This document shows positions 55,325 to 63,923 of a DNA stretch of 64,000 bases, one piece after another. The DNA lies in NCBI RefSeq assembly GCF_008711285.1, contig NZ_VXDC01000014.1, positions 1 through 64,000 on the forward strand. Direction: 5' to 3'. This DNA comes from Roseibium aquae (GTDB lineage: Bacteria > Pseudomonadota > Alphaproteobacteria > Rhizobiales > Stappiaceae). Within the stretch, counting starts at the first letter, position 1. Every line of letters starts with the position of its first letter. The notes under the pieces are model-generated. The model had not been told where the DNA came from. It did not search any database and was given only the letters and a program-made list of their open reading frames with translations. The position numbers were made by a program, and so were the translations under genes.

Positions 55325-55905
55325 CAAAAGGTCTCCATGGCGCGGCCGACACGATCCAGAAAGCGATGACGCGATGGAGCGTCGGCGCGATTCATGTTAT
55401 AGAGCGCATGATAACGGAACGCGGCGCCCGGACGGATAAGCGCCCGCAAAACCCGCCCTGCGAGCTTTCGAGGCGGATCCCCCACCAGCAGGACGCGGAA
55501 CCGCGAACCGCCATAGGTGGTAACGACTGACAGTTTTCGAATATGTGTCAAGGCTGGAACCACCTCACCGCCGCGCATCTTGAAAGAAACACCGGGAAGA
55601 AAGACGCGATCGAAATATCCCTTTAAAATGGCGGGATGCCCGAAATTCCAAACCGGCGCAACGATCACCAATGCCTCCGCTGCGAGCAGCCGGTCCACAT
55701 GGGACGCAACCGTCCGGCGGTTGTCCGGGATGTCGTGGTAGCCCAACCGCTCCTGGCGGGAAAGCAGCGGATCGAACCCTTCCGCGTAAAGATCGCAATC
55801 ATCAATATCGTGCCCGGCATGGGTCAAGCCCTCTACAACCCGGTGATGCAGGGACGCTGCAAAACTGGTTTCAACCGGATGGGCATACAGCACAAGAACC
55901 CGCAC
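55324..55905 (-). CDS. Flavodoxin-fold NAD(P)H:quinone reductase-like protein (first of pair)
   Basis: A 193-residue paralogue of the next gene with the same fold: MRVLVLYAHPVETSFAASL, then APVWNFGHPAILKGYFDRVF and a VVTTYGGSRFR loop. The WNFG variant of the flavin loop and other differences suggest a distinct substrate. It is the first gene of the pair; the promoter should lie in the 107 bases after the FAD-oxidase gene. Confidence 0.92.
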   Translation of the reverse strand: MRVLVLYAHPVETSFAASLHHRVVEGLTHAGHDIDDCDLYAEGFDPLLSRQERLGYHDIPDNRRTVASHVDRLLAAEALVIVAPVWNFGHPAILKGYFDRVFLPGVSFKMRGGEVVPALTHIRKLSVVTTYGGSRFRVLLVGDPPRKLAGRVLRALIRPGAAFRYHALYNMNRADAPSRHRFLDRVGRAMETF

Positions 55906-56012
55906 CTAGCCTCCCACGAAGTGGTGATCTGGCCACACGAAACCAGAACCGGCTATCCACCGTATTTCCCGGCTCCGCATTGTGCGGTGTTGCGGCGCAA
56001 TGTCACACAGCC

Positions 56013-57425
56013 TCACGACTCCCCCCTTTGCAAGCCAGGAAAAAGAAACAACTTGTCGGAAGAAAAATCGTAGCTCGGATCTTCCCAGGCGATCATCTTG
56101 CCCGGATTCAGAAGCCCTTTTGGATCCGCCTTGCGCTTGAAATCGAGTTGAACCTGATCGGTCTGCTTCATCCCGCCCTCCTCGAGGGTGTAGCGGTGCG
56201 GATTGAAGATCGGACAGCCATTGTCTTCGTGCAGCTTGATAATCTCGTTAAGCCGCTCTTCATTGGTGTAGCGCACGACCGGCAAACCAAAACAGGTCAC
56301 CTTCCCATCGAAGCGCACGTATTCCAGGTGACCGGGGACTTCGTCCCCGAGCAACTCGGTGATCTTGCGCACGCGTTCGACCTGGTTGGGGAAGGGATAA
56401 AGAACCTGGAGGTAAGTGATCGAAGGATCGACCCGCAGCCCGCGCAAAGTGGTGTGGTTCCATGTCAGCTCGTATGCGGGCGGCAATCCCTTCTTTTCCG
56501 CGTCGGTCGCCGTGTCGGACCGGTAAAGCAGCTCTGCCCTGGGGTTGCGGGCAACGAAGGCGGTAAAGGCATCCATGGCAAACGGCGCCACCATGCACAC
56601 CACGACAGAGGTTTCCCGGCGCAGAAATTTCTGATGCCTCAGAAAGTAATCGTGCGGCAGGGGGGCCGCGATCGGTGCGATTTCCTTGAGCAGCAATCCG
56701 TCACGGTTGCCCAGATCGTCTGCGAAGTGGACGCTGTCCATGAACGTTTTGAAGCCGACAATCACATCGACCCAGTCATAGGAAGCCGTCAGGGGCATCT
56801 CAACTTCGGTAATCACGCCGTTGGTACCATAGGCATGCAGCACCTTTTGCAAATCTTCCCCCTGAAGGTCGAGGACTTTCGGCTCAGCTTCCATAGTGAC
56901 GACCCGAAGGCGGATGACGTTGCCGAGATCGCGCAAGCCCCCCCAATTGATCGATCCGATTCCGCCCGACCCACCGGCGACGAACCCGCCGATCGTTGCC
57001 GTGCGGTAGGTCGAGGGATGCATCCGCAACTCCTGACCAGACTGCGCCCCCGCCTTTTCGTCGATGTCCGAGAGGATGGCACCCGCTTCGGCAACAACGA
57101 CACCCGGACGGATCTGCTTGACTGCCCGCATCTCGGCCAGGTTGAGCACAACACCGCCCGAGAGCGGCATGGCCTGCCCGTAATTCCCCGTTCCCGCACC
57201 CCGCGCGGTCACCGGCACATCATGAGCATAACAGGCCCGCAGGACCTGTATGACTTCGGCTTCGTTTCTGGGGGTGACGACAAGATCGCCCGTCACATGA
57301 TCCAGTTGCTGTTTCAGGACTGGCGAGTACCAAAAAAAGTCCCGGCTCTTCTGCTTCACGATCTGGGGATTGTCCTCAATGGCAATCCCTGCGATATCCT
57401 GCACAAGCCGCTCCAGATCGCTCAT
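56013..57425 (-). CDS. FAD-binding (PCMH-type, GlcD-like) oxidoreductase
   Basis: A 470-residue flavoprotein of the vanillyl-alcohol-oxidase/GlcD superfamily. The PCMH FAD-binding domain (about residues 40-225) shows LVVTPRNEAEVIQVLRAC, ARGAGTGNYGQAMPLSGG and ATIGGFVAGGSGGIGSINWG. The C-terminal part ends in LLNPGKMIAWED, as in GlcD and lactate/2-hydroxyacid oxidases. Its start overlaps the deaminase-like gene by 4 bases (ATGA), so it belongs to the ABC-deaminase operon. The substrate is probably the deaminated product of that pathway or a hydroxyacid fragment of it; inference. Confidence 0.9.
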   Translation of the reverse strand: MSDLERLVQDIAGIAIEDNPQIVKQKSRDFFWYSPVLKQQLDHVTGDLVVTPRNEAEVIQVLRACYAHDVPVTARGAGTGNYGQAMPLSGGVVLNLAEMRAVKQIRPGVVVAEAGAILSDIDEKAGAQSGQELRMHPSTYRTATIGGFVAGGSGGIGSINWGGLRDLGNVIRLRVVTMEAEPKVLDLQGEDLQKVLHAYGTNGVITEVEMPLTASYDWVDVIVGFKTFMDSVHFADDLGNRDGLLLKEIAPIAAPLPHDYFLRHQKFLRRETSVVVCMVAPFAMDAFTAFVARNPRAELLYRSDTATDAEKKGLPPAYELTWNHTTLRGLRVDPSITYLQVLYPFPNQVERVRKITELLGDEVPGHLEYVRFDGKVTCFGLPVVRYTNEERLNEIIKLHEDNGCPIFNPHRYTLEEGGMKQTDQVQLDFKRKADPKGLLNPGKMIAWEDPSYDFSSDKLFLFPGLQRGES

Positions 57426-58774
57426 GTCACCTTATCCTCGGTCTTCATCAAATGGTCGAGCTCCCGAAAATCGGGAAGCGTCCGGTCAATCGTTCGGCCC
57501 GCGCGCAAGACTGTACGCGGCCCATGTGGACGGCTCAGGAGTTCATTCCAGGACCGGACACGAAAAATCAGGACATCCGCGGGCCCGCCTACTTCGAAGC
57601 GCCCGGCTGCTAAACCGATCATGTCCGCCGGCCCGGAACTGACCGCCGTGATCCAGTCCCCCACCGGGTGATCAAGATGCGCTATGCGCGTTGCCTGCGC
57701 ATAGACCTCGATCAAGTCGAGATCACCATAAGCGAAGAACGGATCCCGGGTATTGTCGGATGCAACGGCCACCGGAATCCCGCGATCTTTCAGCTCGTGC
57801 AGGAGAGTGACGCCCCGGCGGCGCGGTGTTCGCTCCTTCTGCCGGTCCTGAAGATAAAGATTGCACATCGGCAACGACACGACGCCGATCCCGGCTTGTG
57901 CAACCAAATCGAGCGTTTCCTGAATGTGCTTTTCCGGCTGCATGGCGAGGGAACAACAGTGCCCGGCCACGATCCGCCCTGGAAACTGCAAGCGCAGCGC
58001 CGTTTCCGCGATCTTCTTCAGGCTCACGGCCTCGGGGTCGAGGGTTTCATCGACATGAAAATCGAGATCCAGCCCCCGTTCCATGGCCGTTCGAAAGACC
58101 GCTTCGAGATCGCGTTCCAAATCCGGCACCATATAGGTCACGCCCCCCAAAACACCGCCGTTTTGAGCCATGCGGTCCGCAATCCGGGGCAGATAACCGG
58201 GATCCTCGGCTACACGCTCGATCCCGAAGAGGCAGACGCCCTGCATCGCGATCCGGCCCGCCCACCGATCCCGCATCATCTCGAACACGGGCCACGATAT
58301 GCCGTCTTGCGGAGGCAAGCTGTCGATATGGGTGCGGATGACAGCTGTTCCGTGGGCATAGGCACAGCGAAGGGCAAACTCCATACGCGCAGTCAAATCT
58401 GCGGCAGACCAGTTGGCCGCCCGGTCTTCACCGACGGCTGTCAGTGCGCCCATGAAACTCCCGTCGGGGTTGGGTTTGCGCGGCCAGATATGCCCTTTGT
58501 CGAGATGGGTATGCATATCGACAAGGCAGGGCAGAACCAATCCGCCATCCAGATCGACCCGGGCATCCGACCCTGCTGACGGCCGGGAACCGGACAGCGG
58601 TTGGATTGCCGCGATGCGGCCGTTCCGGATCTCGATGTCCACGGCAAGCAAATCGCCGTCTTGGAGCGACTGCGATCCGGATGGAAGCGGATCCTTGAGC
58701 AAGGAGGCAGGGACCCGGCCATTGAGCAGAACCGCATCGCCGGTTAAGGGAACACATAAGGCGTCCATGGACAT
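57422..58774 (-). CDS. Cytosine-deaminase-like amidohydrolase
   Basis: A 450-residue metal-dependent TIM-barrel hydrolase of the CodA/AtzC group. Metal ligands are seen as HTHLD (H88, H90), FHVDETLD, AGHCCSLA and SDNTRDPF. CodA deaminates cytosine, and relatives act on isocytosine, creatinine or hydroxylated heterocycles, so the natural substrate is open. It lies between the permease (one-base overlap, TAATG) and the FAD oxidase (4-base overlap), so transport, deamination and oxidation are coupled in translation. Confidence 0.92.
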   Translation of the reverse strand: MSMDALCVPLTGDAVLLNGRVPASLLKDPLPSGSQSLQDGDLLAVDIEIRNGRIAAIQPLSGSRPSAGSDARVDLDGGLVLPCLVDMHTHLDKGHIWPRKPNPDGSFMGALTAVGEDRAANWSAADLTARMEFALRCAYAHGTAVIRTHIDSLPPQDGISWPVFEMMRDRWAGRIAMQGVCLFGIERVAEDPGYLPRIADRMAQNGGVLGGVTYMVPDLERDLEAVFRTAMERGLDLDFHVDETLDPEAVSLKKIAETALRLQFPGRIVAGHCCSLAMQPEKHIQETLDLVAQAGIGVVSLPMCNLYLQDRQKERTPRRRGVTLLHELKDRGIPVAVASDNTRDPFFAYGDLDLIEVYAQATRIAHLDHPVGDWITAVSSGPADMIGLAAGRFEVGGPADVLIFRVRSWNELLSRPHGPRTVLRAGRTIDRTLPDFRELDHLMKTEDKVT

Positions 58775-59655
58775 TAATGCTCCCGCTTGAGTGCACTTTC
58801 ATGCCACGAGCGCAGCAGAAGATGCGAAATGAGATTCATGACAAGGAAAATCAGGATCCCGGTCACCGAAATGAGAAGGAGCGCGGCGAACATGCGCGGC
58901 ATGTTCAAACGGTAGCTTGCTTCCAGGATTTGATTGGCCAGACCCGATCCGGAGCCTGCCGAACCGGCAACAAATTCCGCGACAATGGCCCCGATCAGCG
59001 ATAACCCGCCCGCGATACGTAAACCGCCGAGAAAATATGGCATCGCGGCTGGCAGACGAAGATAGCGCAAGGTCTGCCAGCGGGTTGCCCCGTAAAGGGC
59101 GAACAGGCTCCGCAAGTTGTGATCGGCCGAGTTCAGCCCGAGGGTCGTGTTCGACAACACCGGAAAAAAGGCGACAATCCAAGCGCAGATCAGCAAACCG
59201 GCCTGCACTGAGTCCACATAGATGAAAATCAACGGGGCGATCGCGATGATCGGCGTCACCTGCAAGATGACGGCAAACGGAAAGAACGAGATCTCGATCC
59301 ATTTCGACTGCGTGAAAAGGACAGCCAATGCCAGGCCACCGACGGTGGCGATAAACAGCGCCCCGAAGGTGATTTTCAGCGTGTTGAGAAGTGCGACCGA
59401 CAAGATCGGCCAGTCTGCGATGAGCGCTTCCAGCACAAGTCCGGGCCTTGGAACGATGTAGTGCGGAATCTCGTTCCAGACGCAGACCCGGTCCCAAAGC
59501 ACAACAGACAAAGCAAGGATCACGACCGGCAGCAGCCATCGTCCGACCCGTTCGCGCCGGGCCGCACGCAACTTCGCGACTTCCGCCGGATCGAGCCCGA
59601 CCGTCGCGTTGGGCATGGGAGCTTCAAGTCCATGTTGTTCACTTGCAACGGTCAT
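58774..59655 (-). CDS. ABC transporter permease (NitT/TauT/ThiX type)
   Basis: A 293-residue inner-membrane permease with six predicted helices and the BPD_transp_1 coupling loop ALYGATRWQTLRYLRLPAAM contacting the ATPase. The type is that of nitrate/taurine/sulfonate and thiamine-pyrimidine importers. Overlaps the deaminase-like gene by one base and follows the ATPase gene by 32 bases. Confidence 0.94.
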   Translation of the reverse strand: MTVASEQHGLEAPMPNATVGLDPAEVAKLRAARRERVGRWLLPVVILALSVVLWDRVCVWNEIPHYIVPRPGLVLEALIADWPILSVALLNTLKITFGALFIATVGGLALAVLFTQSKWIEISFFPFAVILQVTPIIAIAPLIFIYVDSVQAGLLICAWIVAFFPVLSNTTLGLNSADHNLRSLFALYGATRWQTLRYLRLPAAMPYFLGGLRIAGGLSLIGAIVAEFVAGSAGSGSGLANQILEASYRLNMPRMFAALLLISVTGILIFLVMNLISHLLLRSWHESALKREH

Positions 59656-59687
59656 GATCCCCCCATCAGCCCTTTGGAAGACGTATG

Positions 59688-60503
59688 CTACAGGTGGTCA
59701 TTTGCATCCATCGCACTGTGCAAAGCCTGCGAAACCGACCGGCAATGATCCGCATAGAGAGTGGAGGTGCGGAACGCCTCGGTCCGCGGATAAGGAGCAT
59801 CGATTGCGATGTCGTTCACAATCCGCCCAGGCCGGGCGGCCATCACAACGATGCGGTTCGACAAATAGACGCTTTCAAACACCGAATGGGTGACGAAGAT
59901 CACTGTCCAGCCAAACCGCTGCCAGAGGGCCAGAAGATCGTTGTTCAGCTTGAACCGGGTGATCTCATCGAGCGCCGCGAACGGTTCGTCCATCAGAAGA
60001 ACCTTCGGCTTTGTCACCAAGGCCCGGGCGATGGAGACCCGCATTTTCATGCCGCCAGACAGTTCGCGCGGATAGCTTTGTGCAAAGCTGGCAAGACCGA
60101 CCATTTCCAGGGCTTCCATGACCGTGTCCCGCGCCGCCGATTTCGAGATCCCCTTCAAGCGCAAGGGCAGCCAAACATTGCCGAAAACGGTCGCCCAGGG
60201 CATCAGCGTCGGCTCCTGGAAGACAAAACTGAGTTCGTGCTCGGGTTGGGATGCCGTTTCCTGTGGCCAGCGCAGACGGCCGGAGGTCGGACCTGTCAGC
60301 CCAGAAATGATCCGCAAGGCCGTCGACTTACCGCAGCCCGACGGCCCCAGAAGCGACAGGAACTCGCCAGCCCGGATACCGAGCGACAAATCCTTCAAGG
60401 CAACCGTTCCATTTGAGAATGTTTTGGACACCCCTTCCAGGGAGACAATATCTCCCTGCGGGCCCACGTCTTGGGACGCCTTGACCAGTGTTTTGGCTAT
60501 CAT
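59688..60503 (-). CDS. ABC transporter ATP-binding protein (NitT/TauT type)
   Basis: A 271-residue ATPase with Walker A GPSGCGKST, Q-loop FQEPTLMPW, signature LSGGMKMRVSIARAL, Walker B VLLMDEPFAALDE and H-loop VTHSVFES. Sequence type matches SsuB/TauB/ThiZ. Sits between the binding-protein and permease genes on the same strand. Confidence 0.95.
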   Translation of the reverse strand: MIAKTLVKASQDVGPQGDIVSLEGVSKTFSNGTVALKDLSLGIRAGEFLSLLGPSGCGKSTALRIISGLTGPTSGRLRWPQETASQPEHELSFVFQEPTLMPWATVFGNVWLPLRLKGISKSAARDTVMEALEMVGLASFAQSYPRELSGGMKMRVSIARALVTKPKVLLMDEPFAALDEITRFKLNNDLLALWQRFGWTVIFVTHSVFESVYLSNRIVVMAARPGRIVNDIAIDAPYPRTEAFRTSTLYADHCRSVSQALHSAMDANDHL

Positions 60504-60572
60504 TCACCGCACCACAGGAACATGTTCAAACCAGGTGTTTGAGCAAACGCCTGGGTCGGGCATTTTGGATAT

Positions 60573-61583
60573 CTAGTTCGCAAGCAAGGCCGCCTTCTCT
60601 TCGAGCCCAACGCCCTTGTTCACAAATTCAAGGGTATAGGCCTGAGTGTAATCCACGTCGGCGCTCACAACACCGGCGGCGACCATCTTGTCGTAGAAAG
60701 ACTTGTTCCGCTCGTCCGTCATCGCGCCGATGCCCATGGTCTCCGCATCTCCGCTGTCAACGATCCCGTATTCCTTGAGCTTTTCGATGGAGAAGGCAAG
60801 CTGGGCGTCCGACATTCCCGGATTGTCGGCCTTGATCAGGTCAAGCGCGGCGGAATTGTCGCCGTACAGGAAATTGACCCAGCCGATGGCGGACGCGTCT
60901 ACAAAGCACGCCACAACCTCGGGCTTGGTTTCGATCAACTCGTTGCGCGTTTCAACGGTGGTGGAATAGGTATCGTACCCGAAATCCGCAATGAGGAAGA
61001 TATTTGGCTCGAACCCGCCTTCCGTTTGCACCGCGAAGGGCTCCGAGGTCACGTACCCCTGCTGACCCACGCGCGGATCAGCGATGAAGGGCGCCGGATT
61101 GAATGTGTAAGGCCGGACCTGGTCGAGCGAAAAACCGAACTCCGACACCATCCACTGATAGTAGGAATTAAGCCCGGCCTTACCGAGCAACAGGTTGATC
61201 CCCTTGAGACTTTCCCATGTATCCAGACCCTGCCCCGGATGGGTCATGATGATCTGCGGCTCTTTCTGGAAATGAGCGGCCACCACCTTTGTCGGAATCC
61301 CCTGCTCCACGGCGGAGAAGGCTTGAAGCATGCTTCCGCCCATCAGAAAATCGATCTTTCCTGTGGGGAGCAGGATCCGGTTGTTCACTTGCGGTCCACC
61401 GGGCCGGATCTCGACCTGAATGCCGCACGCTTCATATGTTCCATCGGCAACGGCTTGATAGTAACCGCCATGTTCGGCCTGCGCGACCCAGTTGGTGCCG
61501 AAAACAACCTTTTCCAAGTCCTGGGCACCGGCTGGTACCGAGGCCATCACAACAGCAAGTCCAAGTCCATAGATCACTCGCAT
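60573..61583 (-). CDS. ABC transporter substrate-binding protein (NMT1/THI5-like)
   Basis: A 336-residue periplasmic protein. Signal peptide at residues 1-20 (MRVIYGLGLAVVMASVPAGA). The fold is that of the NMT1/SsuA-like family: VVFGTNWVAQAEHGGYYQAV at the start, then GGPQVNNRILLPTGKIDFLM and a C-terminal lobe. Members bind thiamine pyrimidine (HMP), riboflavin, sulfonates or nitrate. GAGGGGAAC precedes the ATG at 61583; the frame extends 34 codons further upstream without support. First gene of the ABC-deaminase-oxidase operon. Confidence 0.93.
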   Translation of the reverse strand: MRVIYGLGLAVVMASVPAGAQDLEKVVFGTNWVAQAEHGGYYQAVADGTYEACGIQVEIRPGGPQVNNRILLPTGKIDFLMGGSMLQAFSAVEQGIPTKVVAAHFQKEPQIIMTHPGQGLDTWESLKGINLLLGKAGLNSYYQWMVSEFGFSLDQVRPYTFNPAPFIADPRVGQQGYVTSEPFAVQTEGGFEPNIFLIADFGYDTYSTTVETRNELIETKPEVVACFVDASAIGWVNFLYGDNSAALDLIKADNPGMSDAQLAFSIEKLKEYGIVDSGDAETMGIGAMTDERNKSFYDKMVAAGVVSADVDYTQAYTLEFVNKGVGLEEKAALLAN

Positions 61584-61983
61584 TTGGCACGTTCCCCTCT
61601 GGTTCCAGGTATGCGTCAGGTCATGCCCCACAGGTCCTGCCTTCGCATCCGCCGATCTCTGACTGCCATGCAACCCTCGCGCCAACCGGGTTTTCCATAT
61701 TTATTCAAGACTTAGCGTGTCACTCTCAAGGACACGGCCTGTAAATCCGCCGGCAAACCAATCGATTGCTGCATTATTGTGCACAGCCTCACCTGACATG
61801 CAAAGCCTATCCGCTCCGTTGATTGTGGCGGGGAGCATTTCAACCGAGAGAACAAGGCACCCCCAGAAAAAAGATGCCCTACCGACATGGAAGTTGCAGA
61901 CTTCTTCGCGAAAGCCGTTTCCGGCGCGCGGCGGACTGGTCTAGGCTGATCTGGAACCTGAAACATCCAAGGGAGCCAAACTC
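61584..61983. other. Divergent promoter region between binding-protein and RidA genes
   Basis: A 400-base gap with a relatively AT-rich middle (about 61690-61790). A short inverted repeat CGTGTC/GACACG (61716-61736) is the only structure I noted. It must carry promoters for both arms of the heterocycle locus; I could not name the boxes. No gene seen. Confidence 0.5.
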
Positions 61984-62370
61984 ATGTTGCAAGCGCTTCT
62001 GCCGAAGAAAATCCGCGCGCCTTTCGCTCGCTACAGCCATGGTATGGTCGTCCCGGCCGGACATCGGGTGGCATTCGCTTCGGGCCAGCTCGGCATATCG
62101 GCCGAAGACCAAGTGCCTCCGGATATCATCGGCCAGACCCGGCTTTGTTTCGAGAACATTTCTGCCATTCTCGCGGACGCCGGCATGAGCATGCATGATC
62201 TTGTGCGGATCAATGCCTTCGTCACCGCACGCGAGCACTTGGAAGGCTACATGCAAATCCGCGACACGGTGATCGGCACACCTCCCCCAGCTTCCACCTT
62301 GATGATTGTCTCGGGTTTCGCAAGACCCGAATTCCTGGTTGAGGTCGAAGTGATCGCTGCGGCTCCCTGA
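61984..62370 (+). CDS. RidA/YjgF family protein
   Basis: A 128-residue trimer-forming protein. RidA hydrolyses reactive enamine/imine intermediates; other subfamilies are dedicated to one catabolic pathway. The binding-pocket arginine is in GFARPEFLVEVEVIAA; the usual PARST stretch is PASTLMIVS here, so it belongs to a divergent subfamily. It heads the arm divergent from the ABC operon and precedes the 8-oxoguanine-deaminase-like gene, which suggests a pathway-specific deaminase role. Confidence 0.92.
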   Translation: MLQALLPKKIRAPFARYSHGMVVPAGHRVAFASGQLGISAEDQVPPDIIGQTRLCFENISAILADAGMSMHDLVRINAFVTAREHLEGYMQIRDTVIGTPPPASTLMIVSGFARPEFLVEVEVIAAAP

Positions 62371-62565
62371 CCGTTGAACTTGACCCTTGAACCTGATCAT
62401 CATCGCCGGATGGTGACCTCCCTGTAGCACCTCCCGGATCGCGGCCTTGCCTTACGGTCCGAAGCACAGGCACTAAAATCCGATATAAATCCTGCCCTCA
62501 TCCAATTCGGGCGGAGTGTCCCATGCCGTCCTCAAAGCCTGTAGGTTTATTCAAGGAAACCGGTC

Positions 62566-63909
62566 ATGCGCATCTGGATCAAAAACCCGCTCGCGATCCT
62601 TGCAGATAACGCGGGAGGCGGGCTGGTCGTCGAGAACGGCGAGATTAGCGAACTCTTGCCTTCCGGCACCCAGCCGAGCGTGCCGGCCGACGGCATATAC
62701 GATGCGAGCAATCACGTTGTGTTGCCGGGATTGATCAATACCCATCATCACTTCTATCAAACGCTGACCCGTGCCCATCCGGATGCCATCAACAAAGAGC
62801 TGTTTCCCTGGTTGAAGGCCCTTTATCCGATCTGGGCCCAAAACCTCACACCGGACAACTTCCGGATCGCTACACGGCTGGCGCTCACAGAACTGTTGCT
62901 GTCAGGCTGTACCACGGCCGCCGATCATCACTATGTCTTTCCAGCCGGTCTGGAAAACGCAATGGATATTCAGGCGGAGGAGGCCGAAAGGGTCGGCCTG
63001 CGCATGACCTTGACCCGCGGATCCATGAATCTGTCGCAAAAAGACGGCGGCTTGCCGCCAGACAGCATCGTCCAGGACGAGGACACCATTTTGAGCGACT
63101 GCGAAAGGGTCCTGTCCCGCTATCACAATCGCTCCAAAGGAGCTCGGTTGCAGGTCGCGCTGTCGCCATGCTCGCCTTTTTCCGTGACGCCCAGATTGAT
63201 GCGCGAAACCGCATCCCTAGCCGAGAAGCATGACTGCCGCCTTCATACTCATCTTGGCGAAACACATGACGAGAACAGCTTTTGCCTCGAACGATTTCGA
63301 TGCCGCCCGGTTGACTATCTGGAGGAGACCGGATGGCTCGGCTCAAGAACATGGCTCGCCCACGGCATTCATTTCAACGATGACGAAATCCGCCGCCTTG
63401 GCCATGCATGCGTCGGTGTCTGTCACTGTCCGACCTCCAACATGGTGCTGGCATCGGGGCATTGCCGGACCAAAGACCTCGAAGCGGCGGGGTGCCCTGT
63501 GGGCTTGGGCGTTGACGGCTCGGCTTCAAATGACAACTCGAACCTGATCGAAGGCGTGCGCCATGCCTTGATGATCAACCGGCTGACCTACGATGCGGCG
63601 TCCGTCAGTCATCTGGACGCTCTGCGCTGGGCAACAAAGGGATCGGCCCGGTGCCTCGGGCGCGAGGATATCGGCGAAATCACACCGGGAAAGATGGCCG
63701 ACCTGGCTTTTTACAAGCTGGATGAATTGCGTTTTTCCGGGGCGGGCGATCCGATTGCGGCGATTGTCCTGTGCGGGGCCCATCGGGCGGACCGGGTAAT
63801 GGTCGGCGGCGAGTGGCTGGTCGAGGACGGCCAACCGGCGAGGCTCGATGCGCATCGGCTCCGGCGGGAGCACAGCGCCGCGGCGCTGGACTTTGTCCGC
63901 CGGCTTTGA
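62566..63909 (+). CDS. 8-oxoguanine deaminase-like amidohydrolase
   Basis: A 447-residue amidohydrolase of the AtzA/TrzN/8-oxoguanine deaminase group. Metal ligands: LINTHHHFYQTLTRAHPD (H60-H62), HTHLGETHDE, HGIHFND and GVDGSASNDNSN. The NTHHHFYQT variant with LFPWLKALYPIWA downstream is characteristic of bacterial 8-oxoguanine deaminases; isoxanthopterin deaminases are close relatives. AAGGAAACCGGTC precedes the ATG. It follows the RidA gene by 195 bases. Product would be uric acid if the substrate is 8-oxoguanine. Confidence 0.92.
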   Translation: MRIWIKNPLAILADNAGGGLVVENGEISELLPSGTQPSVPADGIYDASNHVVLPGLINTHHHFYQTLTRAHPDAINKELFPWLKALYPIWAQNLTPDNFRIATRLALTELLLSGCTTAADHHYVFPAGLENAMDIQAEEAERVGLRMTLTRGSMNLSQKDGGLPPDSIVQDEDTILSDCERVLSRYHNRSKGARLQVALSPCSPFSVTPRLMRETASLAEKHDCRLHTHLGETHDENSFCLERFRCRPVDYLEETGWLGSRTWLAHGIHFNDDEIRRLGHACVGVCHCPTSNMVLASGHCRTKDLEAAGCPVGLGVDGSASNDNSNLIEGVRHALMINRLTYDAASVSHLDALRWATKGSARCLGREDIGEITPGKMADLAFYKLDELRFSGAGDPIAAIVLCGAHRADRVMVGGEWLVEDGQPARLDAHRLRREHSAAALDFVRRL

Positions 63910-63923
63910 CGGCGCGCCGCTTG

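Noticed and set aside
55671-57671. A 666-codon plus-strand open frame
   Set aside because: It runs antisense across a flavodoxin gene, an intergenic gap, the FAD-oxidase and the deaminase gene. All three minus-strand products have full family motifs.
61584-61983. Sigma-54 promoter suggested by TTGGCAC near 61584
   Set aside because: There is no TTGC element at the required spacing, and the sequence lies at the start codon of the binding-protein gene.
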